A stretch of 64,000 bases of DNA from Sphingobacterium sp. B16(2022) (GCF_012030425.1 NZ_JAAUVN010000003.1:806001-870000), one strand, 5' to 3'; numbered from the stretch's first letter, positions 17,591-27,612 are shown. A program made the numbers and translations. The notes: generated by a model not told the origin, from the sequence alone.

Positions 17591-18346
17591 ATGTATAATA
17601 ACCCCACATTTTCCATCATTACAGTCGTTTACAATAATGTGCGGGATATTGAACATACCCTAAAATCTGTTGTGAGTCAAACCTATAAACATGTAGAATA
17701 CATTGTTATTGACGGCTTATCTACAGATGGAACTTTGGATGTGATCGAAAAATATAGATCACAGGTATCCGTTATTTTATCCGAAAAAGATAAAGGGATT
17801 TACGATGCAATGAATAAAGGTCTAGCGCTGGCCACAGGTGATTATGTTTTATTTCTGAATTCTGGAGATGAGTTGTACAGTAAAGAAACATTAGCAAACC
17901 TTGCTGAAGTAAGTGAAGGAGCTGATATTATTTACGGTGAAACTTTCTTAATAAACGAACAGCGAGAAATAATTGGTGAACGTCGACATAAAGTTCCCGC
18001 ATATTTTAACTGGAAAAGCTTTCGCTATGGCATGAATATCTGTCACCAGGCAATCTATATCAAACGCACTATTGCCGAGCCTTATGACTTACATTACAAA
18101 TTGTGTGCAGATATAGATTGGGTCATCAAAGCTGCAAAAAAGGCATCTATAGCAGTAAATGCCCATCAGCATGTTGCACGTTATTTAGTTGGTGGAATGT
18201 CCAAACAAAGGCACCGCGAATCCTTGAAAGAGCGTTATGACATATTTCAAAAATATTACGGCACAATTCCCAATCTGTTCAACCATTTTATAATTGGACT
18301 GAAAATGATTGTTTACCGTATCAAAAATGGTAATCCCGAAGACTAA
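17591..18346 (+). CDS. Family 2 glycosyltransferase
   Basis: A 251-aa GT2 enzyme. PTFSIITVVYNNVRDIEHTL opens the nucleotide-binding half, YIVIDGLSTDGTLDVI holds the first acidic motif, and ALATGDYVLFLNSGDE the metal-binding acidic motif (usually DDD/DAD; here NSGDE, as in the WcaE/AmsE-like branch). DIDWVIKAA is the catalytic-region ED-like motif. It probably adds one sugar during surface polysaccharide synthesis. Its stop overlaps the ATG of the next gene (TAATG). Confidence 0.88.
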   Translation: MYNNPTFSIITVVYNNVRDIEHTLKSVVSQTYKHVEYIVIDGLSTDGTLDVIEKYRSQVSVILSEKDKGIYDAMNKGLALATGDYVLFLNSGDELYSKETLANLAEVSEGADIIYGETFLINEQREIIGERRHKVPAYFNWKSFRYGMNICHQAIYIKRTIAEPYDLHYKLCADIDWVIKAAKKASIAVNAHQHVARYLVGGMSKQRHRESLKERYDIFQKYYGTIPNLFNHFIIGLKMIVYRIKNGNPED

Positions 18347-18561
18347 TGATGAATCCAGAAATACTTACTGAACTTGTAACCGTTAAAATGCCTTTTGGAA
18401 AATACCAAGGCTATACGCTCTGTAACTTACCCGAACCTTATCTGGTATGGTTCCACCAAAAAGGTTTCCCTCCAGGAAAGCTAGGTATTCAATTGGGTAC
18501 ATTATATGAGATAAAATTAAATGGACTCGAGTACCTACTAGAGCCATTAAAGAAAAAGTGA
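18346..18561 (+). CDS. DUF3820 family protein
   Basis: A 71-aa protein. MPFGKYQGYTLCNLPEPYL, then WFHQKGFPPGKLG and IKLNGLEYLLEPLK, are the conserved parts of DUF3820. The start is one of two adjacent ATGs (18346 or 18349); the first overlaps the preceding stop, so the gene is translationally coupled to the glycosyltransferase. Function unknown. Its coupling to glycan genes may be accidental, since the family occurs in other contexts. Confidence 0.85.
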   Translation: MMNPEILTELVTVKMPFGKYQGYTLCNLPEPYLVWFHQKGFPPGKLGIQLGTLYEIKLNGLEYLLEPLKKK

Positions 18562-18644
18562 CGAATATTATTTATTTCACCGTTTTATTTTTATGTTTCA
18601 TCATGATATTTGTTCTTCAAAGGTCGATGAGAAAACGTTAAAAA

Positions 18645-18675
18645 TTGTATAATTTCCAATTTTTAACTAAATTTG
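18645..18675 (+). promoter_or_regulatory. Promoter of trhO
   Basis: TTG (18645-18647), 20 nt, TAAATTTG (18668-18675). Leader of ~40 nt. Confidence 0.75.
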
Positions 18676-18718
18676 CCCTATAATTCATTTGCATTAAACG
18701 CCGTTTGCAGCGGTATCA

Positions 18719-19714
18719 ATGAAAACTATGGCACAATATCAAACTTTACTGTACTATTGCTACAGTCCTATCGCTGACGCTGAAAAATTTGCGGCAGATC
18801 ATTTAGAATTTTGTAAATCATTAAATTTAGTTGGACGTATTATCGTTGCAGACGAAGGTCTTAACGGAACGGTTTCGGGTTCACCAGAGTCTTGCCAAGC
18901 GTATATGGATGCCCTTTATGCCGATGGAAGATTTAATCATACCGAGTTTAAAATAGACGATGTTACGGAACCATCTTTTATTAAGATGCACTGCCGTTAC
19001 AAAACCGAAATTGTTCACTCGGGTTTACGGGATCCAAAAATTATTGACCCCACTCAGAAAACAGGAATACATCTTGAACCTAAAGACTTCATGGAAATGA
19101 AAGACCGAGATGATGTTGTTGTTCTTGATGTACGCTCTAATTATGAACATAATGTTGGTCATTTTAGAAATGCAGTTACTTTAGACATTGAAAATTTCAG
19201 AGAATTCCCTGAAAAAGTTAAAGAACTCGAAAAATATAAAGGCAAAAAAATCTTAACCTACTGTACTGGCGGTATCAAATGTGAAAAGGCATCAGCGCTA
19301 TTACTTGCAGAAGGTTTCGAAGATGTCTATCAACTACATGGTGGTATTATCAAATATGGTAAAGAGGCCGGAGGTAAAGACTTCGATGGTAAATGTTATG
19401 TCTTTGATAACAGGGTTACTGTTGATGTCAACTCTGTAAATCCTGTTGTAGTTTCAAAATGTAAGAACTGCAGAAAAGAAACACCGAAGATGATTAACTG
19501 TGCCAGCCCAATCTGCAATGAGCATTTCACACAATGTGATGAATGTGGTGAAAAACTTGAAGGCTGTTGCTCAACAGCTTGCCAAGAAGATCCGTTGAAA
19601 CGCACCTATGATGGTACAGGCTACTATGTTAAGATACCTCAACCGGTCAACATCGAAAAAATAAGCAAAAGAAAACATAAAAACTTTCCTCCTAAAGCGC
19701 AAGTTGAAGCATAA
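18719..19714 (+). CDS. trhO: tRNA uridine(34) hydroxylase, rhodanese type
   Basis: A 331-aa TrhO (YceA) homologue. It makes 5-hydroxyuridine at the wobble position of tRNA, needing oxygen but no iron. The N-terminal ferredoxin-like domain (VGRIIVADEGLNGTVSG) precedes a rhodanese domain with the active cysteine C182 in YCTGGIKCEKAS. A cysteine-rich C-terminal domain follows (CKNC, then CNEHFTQCDECG and CCSTAC), probably zinc binding. Start at 18719; a second ATG at 18728 is possible. Single-gene unit with a clear promoter and terminator. Confidence 0.93.
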   Translation: MKTMAQYQTLLYYCYSPIADAEKFAADHLEFCKSLNLVGRIIVADEGLNGTVSGSPESCQAYMDALYADGRFNHTEFKIDDVTEPSFIKMHCRYKTEIVHSGLRDPKIIDPTQKTGIHLEPKDFMEMKDRDDVVVLDVRSNYEHNVGHFRNAVTLDIENFREFPEKVKELEKYKGKKILTYCTGGIKCEKASALLLAEGFEDVYQLHGGIIKYGKEAGGKDFDGKCYVFDNRVTVDVNSVNPVVVSKCKNCRKETPKMINCASPICNEHFTQCDECGEKLEGCCSTACQEDPLKRTYDGTGYYVKIPQPVNIEKISKRKHKNFPPKAQVEA

Positions 19715-19755
19715 ATAAGAAGGCTCCATCCTAACCGGATGGAGCCTTCTTATTT
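19713..19755. terminator. Bidirectional terminator between trhO and trmB
   Basis: Perfect 19-bp stem (19713-19731 with 19737-19755, loop TAACC) between convergent genes, core AGAAGGCTCCATCC. Confidence 0.93.
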
Positions 19756-19778
19756 ATGAAATGCATTTCAGAAAAGAA

Positions 19779-20435
19779 TTATATCTGATCAAATGACCAT
19801 TTAACATAGTTTATATTTTTATCAACAGCCAAATATTTCTTCTCATAATATGTTTTAATAGACAGAACCTCATCTACTAAATCAGAATGATACAAATCTG
19901 CTGTTTCGACATGTTTAGGCAATCCTAAGATTTCAATCTGTTCTAAAGTATAATTATAAAAACCATCATTGTCAGTTTTCAGGTTCATAAATCCACCATC
20001 ATTTAAAACAAACTTATAACGGCCTAGGAAAGTTGGATTGGTCAGTCTTTTTTTCTCACGGCTATCCTGCGGTTGTGGGTCTGGGAATGTAATCCAGATT
20101 TCGGAAACTTCATTTTCTGCAAAATATTCTAAAATCGTTTCAATCTGAATACGTAGAAATCCAACATTAGTAATACCTTCTTCAATAGCAGTTTTTGCTC
20201 CTCTCCAAATCCGGTTACCCTTATAGTCAACACCAATAAAATTCTTTTCAGGGAAAAGCTTCGCCAAATTGACAGTATATTCACCTTTTCCACAAGCCAA
20301 CTCTACAACAATTGGATTATCATTTTTAAAATGCGTTTTAGCCCATTGACCTTTAAGCGCTTTACCTGCATCAAGTTCTACGACGTTGTCAAAAGTACCA
20401 ATTTCTGCAAATTTTCTAAGTTTGTCTTTACCCAT
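19779..20435 (-). CDS. trmB: tRNA (guanine-N7)-methyltransferase
   Basis: A 218-aa TrmB enzyme methylating G46 of tRNAs with SAM. Motif I is VELACGKGEYTVNLA, followed by FIGVDYKGNRIWRGAK. The TrmB hallmark WITFPDPQPQ is in place, followed by basic residues (REKKRLTNPTFL) that contact tRNA. Length is normal. The promoter lies ~14 nt upstream. It ends at the terminator shared with trhO; both genes modify tRNA but are convergent and not co-transcribed. Confidence 0.95.
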   Translation of the reverse strand: MGKDKLRKFAEIGTFDNVVELDAGKALKGQWAKTHFKNDNPIVVELACGKGEYTVNLAKLFPEKNFIGVDYKGNRIWRGAKTAIEEGITNVGFLRIQIETILEYFAENEVSEIWITFPDPQPQDSREKKRLTNPTFLGRYKFVLNDGGFMNLKTDNDGFYNYTLEQIEILGLPKHVETADLYHSDLVDEVLSIKTYYEKKYLAVDKNINYVKWSFDQI

Positions 20436-20452
20436 TATAATAAAATATCCTG

Positions 20453-20482
20453 CAAAAATAATCTTATTCTTGCAGTAATCAA
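20453..20482 (-). promoter_or_regulatory. Promoter of trmB
   Basis: Minus strand TTG (20480-20482), 19 nt, TATTTTTG (20453-20460). Predicted leader ~14 nt. Confidence 0.7.
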
Positions 20483-20725
20483 TAGTATAGTAAAATTAAG
20501 TGGGGAGTATGACCGATCAAAGTTTAGCCAGGAGGTCATGAAATCGTAAATGTCATTGCAACATTCAAAAATTCATCTTATAAAATAAGTAGGGATAGCT
20601 TTTATGAAACAGCTAAATATTATTAGCAATAGAATGACAAAAGAAAAATAGCTATCGCCAGCAATTCATTAATAAAGCCAACATCTGGCTTTGGTCAATA
20701 GTACTGAAGGAAACAGTTATCCTCA

Positions 20726-21235
20726 TTAATAAGTTTCACTATAGGAAGGTATACCATATTCATTCACCTGATCTTCTACTACTGGAAGCTTCTCCATATC
20801 AACCTTTTTTTTCTTATTCTTTTTTGGTTTAATAAAATCTGTTACTTTCTCGATAATACTTGAAATTTTATCTTGATTAACCTGACCAAGAGCTTTTTCC
20901 GAAGCTAACAGAAGAAGAGCCTTTTTCAAAACACCAGCTTTTTTAAAGAAAAATCTGTTCATAACAAAAGGCACACCAATGCGCAGGGCTTTAGTTACCC
21001 AGTCTGAGTTAGTGCCACCGCTATTTTTTGTCGAAGCAAAAAGGCCTGATATGATATTTGCACCCGGAATATTAGATTTAAGCGCATTAAAAATACGTAC
21101 AGGTGTCTCTATTTTATGATTCAATAATTTAACTTGAGACTTTAAATACGCTTCCTGTTCGTTCTTCAAAATCTTGAGACGCGCGATTTCTGCCTTAAGC
21201 TCTGCGAGGTTATGAATTTTGCTTTTTTTCGTCAT
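20726..21235 (-). CDS. Conserved-type hypothetical protein, third gene of YtxH operon
   Basis: A 169-aa protein, not recognised. The N-terminus is a predicted coiled coil (AELKAEIARLKILKNEQEAY), the middle is small-residue rich with a possible membrane-associated segment (ITKALRIGVPF-like), and the C-terminus has a strongly basic run (KPKKNKKKKVD). It overlaps the end of the holin-superfamily gene by 26 bp, so they are translated together. Position suggests an envelope or stress role, but nothing in the sequence proves it. Confidence 0.7.
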   Translation of the reverse strand: MTKKSKIHNLAELKAEIARLKILKNEQEAYLKSQVKLLNHKIETPVRIFNALKSNIPGANIISGLFASTKNSGGTNSDWVTKALRIGVPFVMNRFFFKKAGVLKKALLLLASEKALGQVNQDKISSIIEKVTDFIKPKKNKKKKVDMEKLPVVEDQVNEYGIPSYSETY

Positions 21236-21629
21236 CTTCTAAGTTTTCTTGTTTCAAATTATTTTCTTCTTCATCTGATTCATCATCCCATTTTGCAGAG
21301 AATCTGCGGATAGATAAATCCATAAATTTGGTCTCTAATTTTGGCTCTAATACACAAATCAGTAACAGTATCACCAAAAATATTACGGCTGTAGCTAAAA
21401 ATCCTAAAGAATTACTACCTAATACTTCTCCCAAATAAAAACCAAGGGCAAGACAAAGGAAAAATATAATAAATAAGGTTAAAATAATTTTTGCTCCATC
21501 GACAATTAAGCTTGCGATCAAACGGGAAGATCGCTCAACGGTCTTTAGCCGAATTAAATTTAATTGCGAATCTAAATATTCCTTGGTCTTTTGGAATGTT
21601 CCACTAAGCGAGAATTTTTCTTCTTCCAT
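21210..21629 (-). CDS. Phage-holin superfamily (Holin-X type) membrane protein
   Basis: A 139-aa protein: amphipathic helix (KTKEYLDSQLNLIRLK), then two transmembrane helices (~48-70 and ~75-95), and a charged, acidic C-terminal tail. This is the layout of the putative actinobacterial Holin-X family (PF07332), which despite its name is a chromosomal family often paired with YtxH proteins. No lysis genes are near, so a prophage origin is not supported. Middle gene of a three-gene operon. Confidence 0.75.
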   Translation of the reverse strand: MEEEKFSLSGTFQKTKEYLDSQLNLIRLKTVERSSRLIASLIVDGAKIILTLFIIFFLCLALGFYLGEVLGSNSLGFLATAVIFLVILLLICVLEPKLETKFMDLSIRRFSAKWDDESDEEENNLKQENLEDDEKKQNS

Positions 21630-21647
21630 TTATTTTTATTTTAACAA

Positions 21648-21670
21648 TCAGAGGCTTTTTTAGCCTCTGA
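21648..21670 (-). terminator. Hairpin between YtxH and holin-type genes
   Basis: Perfect 9-bp stem (21648-21656 with 21662-21670, 5-nt loop). On the minus strand it is followed by TTGTTAAAA, a weak T tract. It probably attenuates rather than stops the operon, giving more YtxH message. Confidence 0.6.
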
Positions 21671-21715
21671 TAATATGATCTATAATATTTTTTTAAGCTC
21701 TAAAACAACAGCCAC

Positions 21716-21985
21716 TTACGCGTGTTCTGTTATTTCGTCTTCGAAGATTTCTTCCCCTTTATTGATTTTTGTTTTAAGGGTTGAAACTATTTTTTCCTTG
21801 AAGTCATTTAGCTGATCAAACTGCTCTTCTGCGCGTTCACGGATAGCATCTCCCAAATCTGCTAATGATTCATTTAACTTGTCTCTTGTCTCTGTTCCTT
21901 TATCAGGTGCGAATAAAATTCCTAAAGCGGTTCCTGCAGCTAACCCTGCCAATAATGCCACTACTACTTTACTAGTATCATTCAT
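21716..21985 (-). CDS. YtxH domain protein
   Basis: An 89-aa protein. One N-terminal transmembrane glycine/alanine-rich helix (VVALLAGLAAGTALGILFAP, ~8-27) ends in the family's FAPDKG motif. An amphipathic helical tail follows, with many charged residues. YtxH proteins are general-stress associated in several bacteria. First gene of the operon with the holin-superfamily and coiled-coil proteins. No consensus -7 box upstream could be identified. Confidence 0.88.
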   Translation of the reverse strand: MNDTSKVVVALLAGLAAGTALGILFAPDKGTETRDKLNESLADLGDAIRERAEEQFDQLNDFKEKIVSTLKTKINKGEEIFEDEITEHA

Positions 21986-22224
21986 ATTCTTAAACTTTAA
22001 ATGTTAATTCTTTGCAATCCGTTCTATTCATTAATAATACAAATAGAGTAGCAAATCGTTTGCCAAAACCAATTATTTTTTGACATATGATAAATATCAA
22101 TTACTACAATATAATGTATCTTATCTAAAACCACAACTTCATGCTGTTCTTCAAAGGAAAAAAATAATTCTCAAGAAATAGTTAAACCTTTTTATTAACT
22201 TTAATGATCAGTTAGACCAATTAT

Positions 22225-23763
22225 ATGTTAACAAAAACCTATAGTAGTGCAGTATATGGCATTGAAGCCACGAGTGTAGCTGTTGAAGTAAATATCACAG
22301 CAGGAACAAGATATTATATTGTTGGATTGCCCGATAATGCTGTCAAAGAAAGTTTACAGCGCATAGAAAGTGCCATTGTGTCTTGCGGTCTTCGCATGCC
22401 CAGACAAAAAATCGTTGTCAATCTTGCCCCAGCAGATATTCGCAAAGAAGGCTCAGCTTATGATCTTGCAATTGCGACAGCAATACTGGCTTCGTCTAAT
22501 CAAATTAATGCGGACAAATTAACGGATTATCTGATATTGGGAGAGCTATCACTAGATGGTAAGATTCAAGCTATAAAGGGAGTGTTACCAATCGCTATTC
22601 AGGCGCTTAAGGATAATTTTAAAGGAATTATTCTTCCGAATACAAATGCAAGAGAAGCCGCAATTGTATCAAATCTTAAAATATTCGGAGTTGATAATCT
22701 GACGGAAGTAGTGGATTTTTTTAACGACAAGTATGACCTTAAGCCAACTGCTATCAATATTGAAGAAGAGTTTTTAAACAAAATCGATCATGCTGAAACT
22801 GATTTTGGTGATGTTAGAGGTCAGGAAAACATTAAAAGAGCTTTAGAAATTGCGGCATCCGGCGGTCACAACGTTATTTTAATAGGTCCGCCAGGAGCAG
22901 GTAAAACAATGCTGGCAAAGCGATTAGCGACGATCTTACCACCATTAACAATAGAAGAATCATTAGAGACCACCAAAATTCACTCTGTTGCAGGACAGCT
23001 TTTAGCCAAGGAATCGTTGATGACAACTAGGCCCTTTCGGTCTCCCCATCACACCATTTCTGATGTTGCTCTGGTCGGGGGCGGCGCAACTCCTCAACCT
23101 GGAGAGATCTCATTATCACATAATGGTGTTTTATTTCTGGATGAACTTCCTGAGTTTAAAAGAACTGTACTTGAAGTGATGCGACAACCATTGGAGTCTC
23201 GGAATATTACAATCTCAAGAGCAAAATTTTCGGTCGATTATCCAGCAAGCTTTATGTTAATTGCTGCCATGAATCCATGCCCATGTGGGTATTACAATCA
23301 TCCCGAAAAAGAATGCATATGTGGAAGCAATACCGTGCAACGTTATTTAAGCAAGATATCAGGACCACTACTGGATCGGATCGATCTCCACGTGGAAGTT
23401 ACACCGGTAGCATTTAAAGAGCTTGTATCTAATGAAACATCAGAAAAAAGCATCGTGGTTCGACAACGTGTCATTGCTGCCAGAAAAATTCAAAACGAAC
23501 GTTTTAAACAGTATAGTGAAATCCATAATAATGCTCAAATGAGCAGTACTCAGGTTCGTGAACGCTGTCAGATAGATCAGCAGGGAACACAGCTCCTTAA
23601 AGTTGCCATGGAGAAATTAGGTTTATCAGCAAGAGCATATGACCGCATCTTAAAAGTAGCTAGAACAATCGCCGACATGGAACAAGAAACCAACATCCAG
23701 AATCATCATCTCGCTGAAGCAATACAATATAGAAGCTTAGACCGCGAGAACTGGGCAGGATAA
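22225..23763 (+). CDS. comM: ComM/YifB family Mg-chelatase-like AAA+ ATPase
   Basis: A 512-aa protein. N-terminal Lon-protease-like domain (ChlI type, ~20-165), then AAA+ with Walker A GPPGAGKT (221-228), Walker [11 protein letters not shown], and [19 protein letters not shown], a cysteine cluster typical of the family. Mg_chelatase_C domain at the end. In Vibrio the homologue ComM is a hexameric helicase that extends branch migration during natural transformation; the same role here is inference. Convergent with the rhomboid gene, only 2 bp apart, with no terminator between. Confidence 0.94.
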   Translation: MLTKTYSSAVYGIEATSVAVEVNITAGTRYYIVGLPDNAVKESLQRIESAIVSCGLRMPRQKIVVNLAPADIRKEGSAYDLAIATAILASSNQINADKLTDYLILGELSLDGKIQAIKGVLPIAIQALKDNFKGIILPNTNAREAAIVSNLKIFGVDNLTEVVDFFNDKYDLKPTAINIEEEFLNKIDHAETDFGDVRGQENIKRALEIAASGGHNVILIGPPGAGKTMLAKRLATILPPLTIEESLETTKIHSVAGQLLAKESLMTTRPFRSPHHTISDVALVGGGATPQPGEISLSHNGVLFLDELPEFKRTVLEVMRQPLESRNITISRAKFSVDYPASFMLIAAMNPCPCGYYNHPEKECICGSNTVQRYLSKISGPLLDRIDLHVEVTPVAFKELVSNETSEKSIVVRQRVIAARKIQNERFKQYSEIHNNAQMSSTQVRERCQIDQQGTQLLKVAMEKLGLSARAYDRILKVARTIADMEQETNIQNHHLAEAIQYRSLDRENWAG

Positions 23764-23765
23764 TG

Positions 23766-24389
23766 CTAAAATTGACTTATAAAATGTTTAAAAATCCATG
23801 GATAGAGCAACAAGGTAATAATCACTCCAGAGATTGCTCCAAATAAATGCGCATCGTGGTTGACACCGTCTTTTGAATTTTTAGATGCCCAAATACAGTA
23901 ACCAAGAAAAAGTACGGCAAATATATAAGCTGGCATTGGAATGATCATAAAGATACCGAGCATCATTTTAGGATCAAACATGATATAGCTAAATAAAACG
24001 GCACAGATTGCTCCCGAAGCACCTAAACTATAATAGCCCAGATTATTTTTGTGCTGGAAAATGGTAGGAATATCACTCAGTATTAAACTGGAAATATAAA
24101 TGATTGCAAATTGAAGGTGCCCCCAATCACTGACCTGGATCAATATTTTTTCTAAGCCAAATCCGAAATAATAAAATGTGATCATATTAAAAAGGAGATG
24201 CCCCCAATCTTTATGAACCATGCCACTGGTTAAAATAGTATAAATGCGTTTTTTACGATATATACTATAAGGATGTAACATCATCTCTCCCAATACTTGA
24301 GGATTTGAAAAACTATAGATACTTGAAGCCACTGTCAAAGCAAAGATAATACTCGCAACTGGAGTTAAAAAAAGGTATTCCTGTATCAT
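23766..24389 (-). CDS. Rhomboid family intramembrane serine protease
   Basis: A 207-aa protein with six hydrophobic helices. The catalytic dyad is present: S125 in GASGAI and H181 in DAHLFGAISG, and the HLLFNM motif (64-69) supplies the oxyanion region. It cleaves within membrane helices; the substrate is unknown. It follows the LUD gene by 4 bp, so it is probably the last gene of the rsfS-ftsH-LUD-rhomboid run, subject to the hairpin after ftsH. Confidence 0.92.
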   Translation of the reverse strand: MIQEYLFLTPVASIIFALTVASSIYSFSNPQVLGEMMLHPYSIYRKKRIYTILTSGMVHKDWGHLLFNMITFYYFGFGLEKILIQVSDWGHLQFAIIYISSLILSDIPTIFQHKNNLGYYSLGASGAICAVLFSYIMFDPKMMLGIFMIIPMPAYIFAVLFLGYCIWASKNSKDGVNHDAHLFGAISGVIITLLLYPWIFKHFISQF

Positions 24390-24393
24390 ATAA

Positions 24394-25041
24394 TTAAAAA
24401 CGATCCTCTAATAATAAAACATATAATTCTTTTGGTCCATGAGCCCCCAGGACCAGGCGTTTTTCGATATCTGCTGTACGGGAAGGTCCAGTGACTGTCG
24501 AAACCATTGTGGGCATTTCATTACCGTAGCGACGCTGCATATAGGATAATGCATCTTTAATATCCCAGACCATCTGCGAGGCTTTTGCAATAACAATATG
24601 GATGGGCGGATAGATTCCCAATCTACGTCCTGATGCATTAGCATTGCTGACCATGATACTACCGTTACGCGCAATCATAACTTCACAAGAAGTTATCCCT
24701 GCATCGGCTGCATCAAATTCAATTTCATCCGTATGTATAGGAAAACCGTAAGGGTTTAAAAGGTCTTGAACTCCTTTTTCCCAGGTAAATATCTTTTTAA
24801 TATTATTTTCCTCCGTCAGATTAATCAAATTCTCAATCAGTTCAATCTCGCCATCACAATACAAAAACTTCCCCCCTACTGCTGTTAATTCGCGTGCAAA
24901 GGTCACATCCACAAGCTCATCTTCCTCCTGATATAAAGGTGTCTTCTGAAATTTGGGATGTGGATTTTCTGTCTTTTCTAACAGAGCTTTTCTTATTTTG
25001 CTAAGCATCTGCTCTTTGCTGCTGCTATTTTTAACATTCAT
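24394..25041 (-). CDS. LUD domain protein (LutC/YkgG type)
   Basis: A 215-aa protein of the LutC/DUF162 type: CEVMIARNGSIMVSN, GRRLGIYPPIHIVIA and the final GPSRTADIEKRLVLGAHGPKEL (here in parts: TGPSRTADIE, LGAHGPKEL) are the family's conserved blocks. LutC belongs to the lactate-oxidising LutABC complex, but lutA and lutB are not in this window, so the name is a family label only. The gene starts 60 bp after ftsH with a strong hairpin between, and is 4 bp from the rhomboid gene. Confidence 0.88.
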   Translation of the reverse strand: MNVKNSSSKEQMLSKIRKALLEKTENPHPKFQKTPLYQEEDELVDVTFARELTAVGGKFLYCDGEIELIENLINLTEENNIKKIFTWEKGVQDLLNPYGFPIHTDEIEFDAADAGITSCEVMIARNGSIMVSNANASGRRLGIYPPIHIVIAKASQMVWDIKDALSYMQRRYGNEMPTMVSTVTGPSRTADIEKRLVLGAHGPKELYVLLLEDRF

Positions 25042-25061
25042 TCGGTGGAATTGATAAAAAA

Positions 25062-25089
25062 TACAGCGCTTCTTTTCAGAAGCGCTGTA
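25062..25089 (-). terminator. Hairpin terminator between ftsH and LUD genes
   Basis: Perfect 12-bp stem (25062-25073 with 25078-25089, 4-nt loop) with core CAGCGCTTCT; a T run follows on the minus strand. It sits 20 bp before the LUD start codon, so it probably lowers downstream expression. Confidence 0.85.
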
Positions 25090-25100
25090 GAATTAAAAAT

Positions 25101-27173
25101 TTATGTGTTTGGATTATCCTCTTCTTTAATACCTACTTTTGGTTCTGCGCTGCTCGCCTCTTCAGGTAACACATCTAATGGAAGATCTGTTTGCGGAACA
25201 CCGCCACCATCTCCACTATTCACAAACTCATCATACGTTGTTTTTGTATCAAAAGGGCGTTTTCCCAATATTTCTTCCAGATCACTTTGAAATAAGATTT
25301 CCTTCTCTAATAGTTTTTCGGCAATCGCAACTAAACCTTCTTGTTTATCTAACAATAACTGTTTTGTTCTTGCATAAACGTCAGTAATTAAATTACGTAC
25401 CTCAGAATCAATTAACTCTGCCGTTTTGTCAGAATAAGGTTTATGAAATTGTTCAGATCCGTCACGGAATGAAACATTACCAACCTTATCATTCATACCA
25501 TAGATAGCAACCATAGCATATGCTAATTTTGTGATTCTTTCCAAATCATTTTGTGCACCAGTAGATATACGTCCAAATGTAATATCTTCAGCTACACGGC
25601 CACCCATCGTCATACACAAACTATCAACTAACTGCTCAGTAGTATATAAAAACTGTTCCCTTGGTAAATACTGCGCATATCCCAGTGCAGCAACTCCACG
25701 AGGCACGATAGACACTTTCACCAATGGATCAGCATGCTCTAAGAACCAACCTGCAATCGCATGGCCGGCCTCATGGTAAGCAACAATTTTCTTCTCTTCT
25801 GGTGAAATGATTTTATTTTTTTTCTCAAGACCTCCAATAACACGATCTACCGCATCTTGAAAATCTTGCATATCAATCTCTGTCTTATTCTTACGTGCTG
25901 CAATTAAAGCCGCCTCATTACAAACATTGGCAATCTCTGCACCAGCAAATCCCGGAGTTTGTGCAGACAGTTTTTTAGCATCAACTTCTTCCGATAACTT
26001 TAATGGTTTCAAGTGAACTTTAAAAATATGCTCACGACCGATTAAATCGGGTTTATCAATAGAAACCTGTCTATCAAAACGTCCTGGACGCAACAATGCA
26101 CTATCTAATACATCAATACGGTTGGTCGCTGCTAAAATAATAACACCTGAATCCGTTCCAAAACCATCCATCTCAACAAGAAGCTGATTTAGAGTGTTTT
26201 CGCGTTCATCATTACCGCCCATCATGGAGTTTTTACCACGCGCACGGCCTATAGCATCAATCTCATCGATAAAGATGATACATGGTGCTTTTTCTTTTGC
26301 CTGCTTAAACAAATCACGGACACGAGAAGCACCAACACCCACAAACATCTCAACAAAATCAGAACCTGATAATGAGAAGAAAGGAACTTGTGCTTCACCT
26401 GCCACAGCTTTTGCAAGTAACGTTTTACCGGTTCCTGGAGGGCCAACTAATAATGCTCCTTTAGGAATTTTACCCCCTAAATTTGTGTATTTGCGCGGGT
26501 TTTTCAAGAAATCCACAATTTCCATTACTTCTTGTTTGGCTTCTTCTAAACCTGCAACATCATTAAAAGTAATATTAATGGAAGACTCTTTATCAAACAG
26601 CTGTGCTTTAGATTTACCAATATTAAATATCTGACCGCCACCACCAGCGCCACCACCATTCATACGACGCATCAAGAATAACCATAATAATACCATCACA
26701 ACAAGTGGTAAAATAAAGGTCACAAAATAATTAGCCCATGGGTTAGAACGATCTTCATAACTTACACTTAATCGCGGCGTACCTGCAGGAAGATTTTCTT
26801 GCGCCGCTTTTAAGTTTGAAGCTAAAATATCAGCCGAAGCTTCAGTAAAGTAATATTGAGGGCCTACTTCAGGGTTCAATGACAATGCATTTGCTCCTGG
26901 AGCCACATTTTTATATTTTTCATCTTTTAAACGATCTTTCTTGATATAAACATCAATATGTACAAGATCATTTTTCTTAGTACCTTCTAATCTTTCTACA
27001 TCACCTGTTGGTAAAATGGTAGATTCAAATTCACTGTACGTGATTTTTTTAGCCGAATTATCACTAAAAACGTATTGTAGGGCAAAAAAAACCAATATCA
27101 AAGCAAAACTAAGCCACATGACATTAAACTTGGGCGGTTTTGGGGTTATTTTACCAGTTGGTATTTTCTTCAT
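25101..27173 (-). CDS. ftsH: ATP-dependent zinc metalloprotease FtsH
   Basis: A 690-aa membrane protease that extracts and degrades membrane and regulatory proteins. TM1 ~18-37, a periplasmic domain, TM2 ~149-169. AAA+ module: Walker A GPPGTGKT (244-251), Walker B IIFIDEID (299-306), and the arginine-finger region RPGRFDRQV. The zinc site is HEAGH (467-471) with a downstream Asp. The acidic, Gly/Pro-rich C-terminal tail (~650-690) is longer than the core. rsfS lies 44 bp upstream in the same direction. Confidence 0.98.
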   Translation of the reverse strand: MKKIPTGKITPKPPKFNVMWLSFALILVFFALQYVFSDNSAKKITYSEFESTILPTGDVERLEGTKKNDLVHIDVYIKKDRLKDEKYKNVAPGANALSLNPEVGPQYYFTEASADILASNLKAAQENLPAGTPRLSVSYEDRSNPWANYFVTFILPLVVMVLLWLFLMRRMNGGGAGGGGQIFNIGKSKAQLFDKESSINITFNDVAGLEEAKQEVMEIVDFLKNPRKYTNLGGKIPKGALLVGPPGTGKTLLAKAVAGEAQVPFFSLSGSDFVEMFVGVGASRVRDLFKQAKEKAPCIIFIDEIDAIGRARGKNSMMGGNDERENTLNQLLVEMDGFGTDSGVIILAATNRIDVLDSALLRPGRFDRQVSIDKPDLIGREHIFKVHLKPLKLSEEVDAKKLSAQTPGFAGAEIANVCNEAALIAARKNKTEIDMQDFQDAVDRVIGGLEKKNKIISPEEKKIVAYHEAGHAIAGWFLEHADPLVKVSIVPRGVAALGYAQYLPREQFLYTTEQLVDSLCMTMGGRVAEDITFGRISTGAQNDLERITKLAYAMVAIYGMNDKVGNVSFRDGSEQFHKPYSDKTAELIDSEVRNLITDVYARTKQLLLDKQEGLVAIAEKLLEKEILFQSDLEEILGKRPFDTKTTYDEFVNSGDGGGVPQTDLPLDVLPEEASSAEPKVGIKEEDNPNT

Positions 27174-27217
27174 TCTTTCTTATTTATATCGTTTTAATTC
27201 TATTTTTTCTATCTTAA

Positions 27218-27592
27218 TTAAGCACTTTGAAAGTCTTGAATTTGAGCGTCGCCCCATAGATCCTCGATCGCATACAGTGCCCTTTTTTCTTTCTTGAAGA
27301 TATGAACAACTACATCTACAAAGTCAAGTATCAACCATTCGCCAAGACTCTGGCCTTCTTTATATTGTGGATCTTGACCAAATGTTTTATAGACTTCATC
27401 TTCTACACTTTTCGCGATTGCTTGCGCTTGAATATGGGAGTCTGCATGACAAATTACAAAATAATCGGAAACAGAACTGTTAATATTTCTCAAATCCAAT
27501 CGCACTATTTCATTTGCTTTCTTCTCTTGCATTCCATATACCACCACCTCTGACAGTCGCGTTGACAATTCTGAACTTTTATTTTTATCCAT
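27218..27592 (-). CDS. rsfS: Ribosome silencing factor
   Basis: A 124-aa RsfS (Iojap/RsfA) protein. It binds L14 on the 50S subunit and blocks joining of subunits in starvation. The family blocks are visible: VRLDLRNINSSVSDYFVICHADSH, VEDEVYK, and the C-terminal GEWLILDFVDVVVHIF and YAIEDLWGDA. Length is typical. It precedes ftsH by 44 bp in the same direction and is divergent from birA (50 bp). Confidence 0.95.
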   Translation of the reverse strand: MDKNKSSELSTRLSEVVVYGMQEKKANEIVRLDLRNINSSVSDYFVICHADSHIQAQAIAKSVEDEVYKTFGQDPQYKEGQSLGEWLILDFVDVVVHIFKKEKRALYAIEDLWGDAQIQDFQSA

Positions 27593-27604
27593 TAAAAAAA
27601 ATTA

Positions 27605-27612
27605 TAGTTTTG
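27605..27612 (+). promoter_or_regulatory. -7 box (TAGTTTTG) of birA
   Basis: Matches TAnnTTTG; 30 nt before the proposed TTG start. No TTG at -33. Confidence 0.4.

Noticed and set aside
21210-21629. Prophage or lysis gene because of the holin-family label
   Set aside because: No phage structural, integrase or lysis genes nearby; this family is a normal chromosomal partner of YtxH proteins.
26194-26634. 146-aa plus-strand frame inside ftsH
   Set aside because: Antisense to the conserved AAA+ core of ftsH; codon pattern belongs to ftsH.
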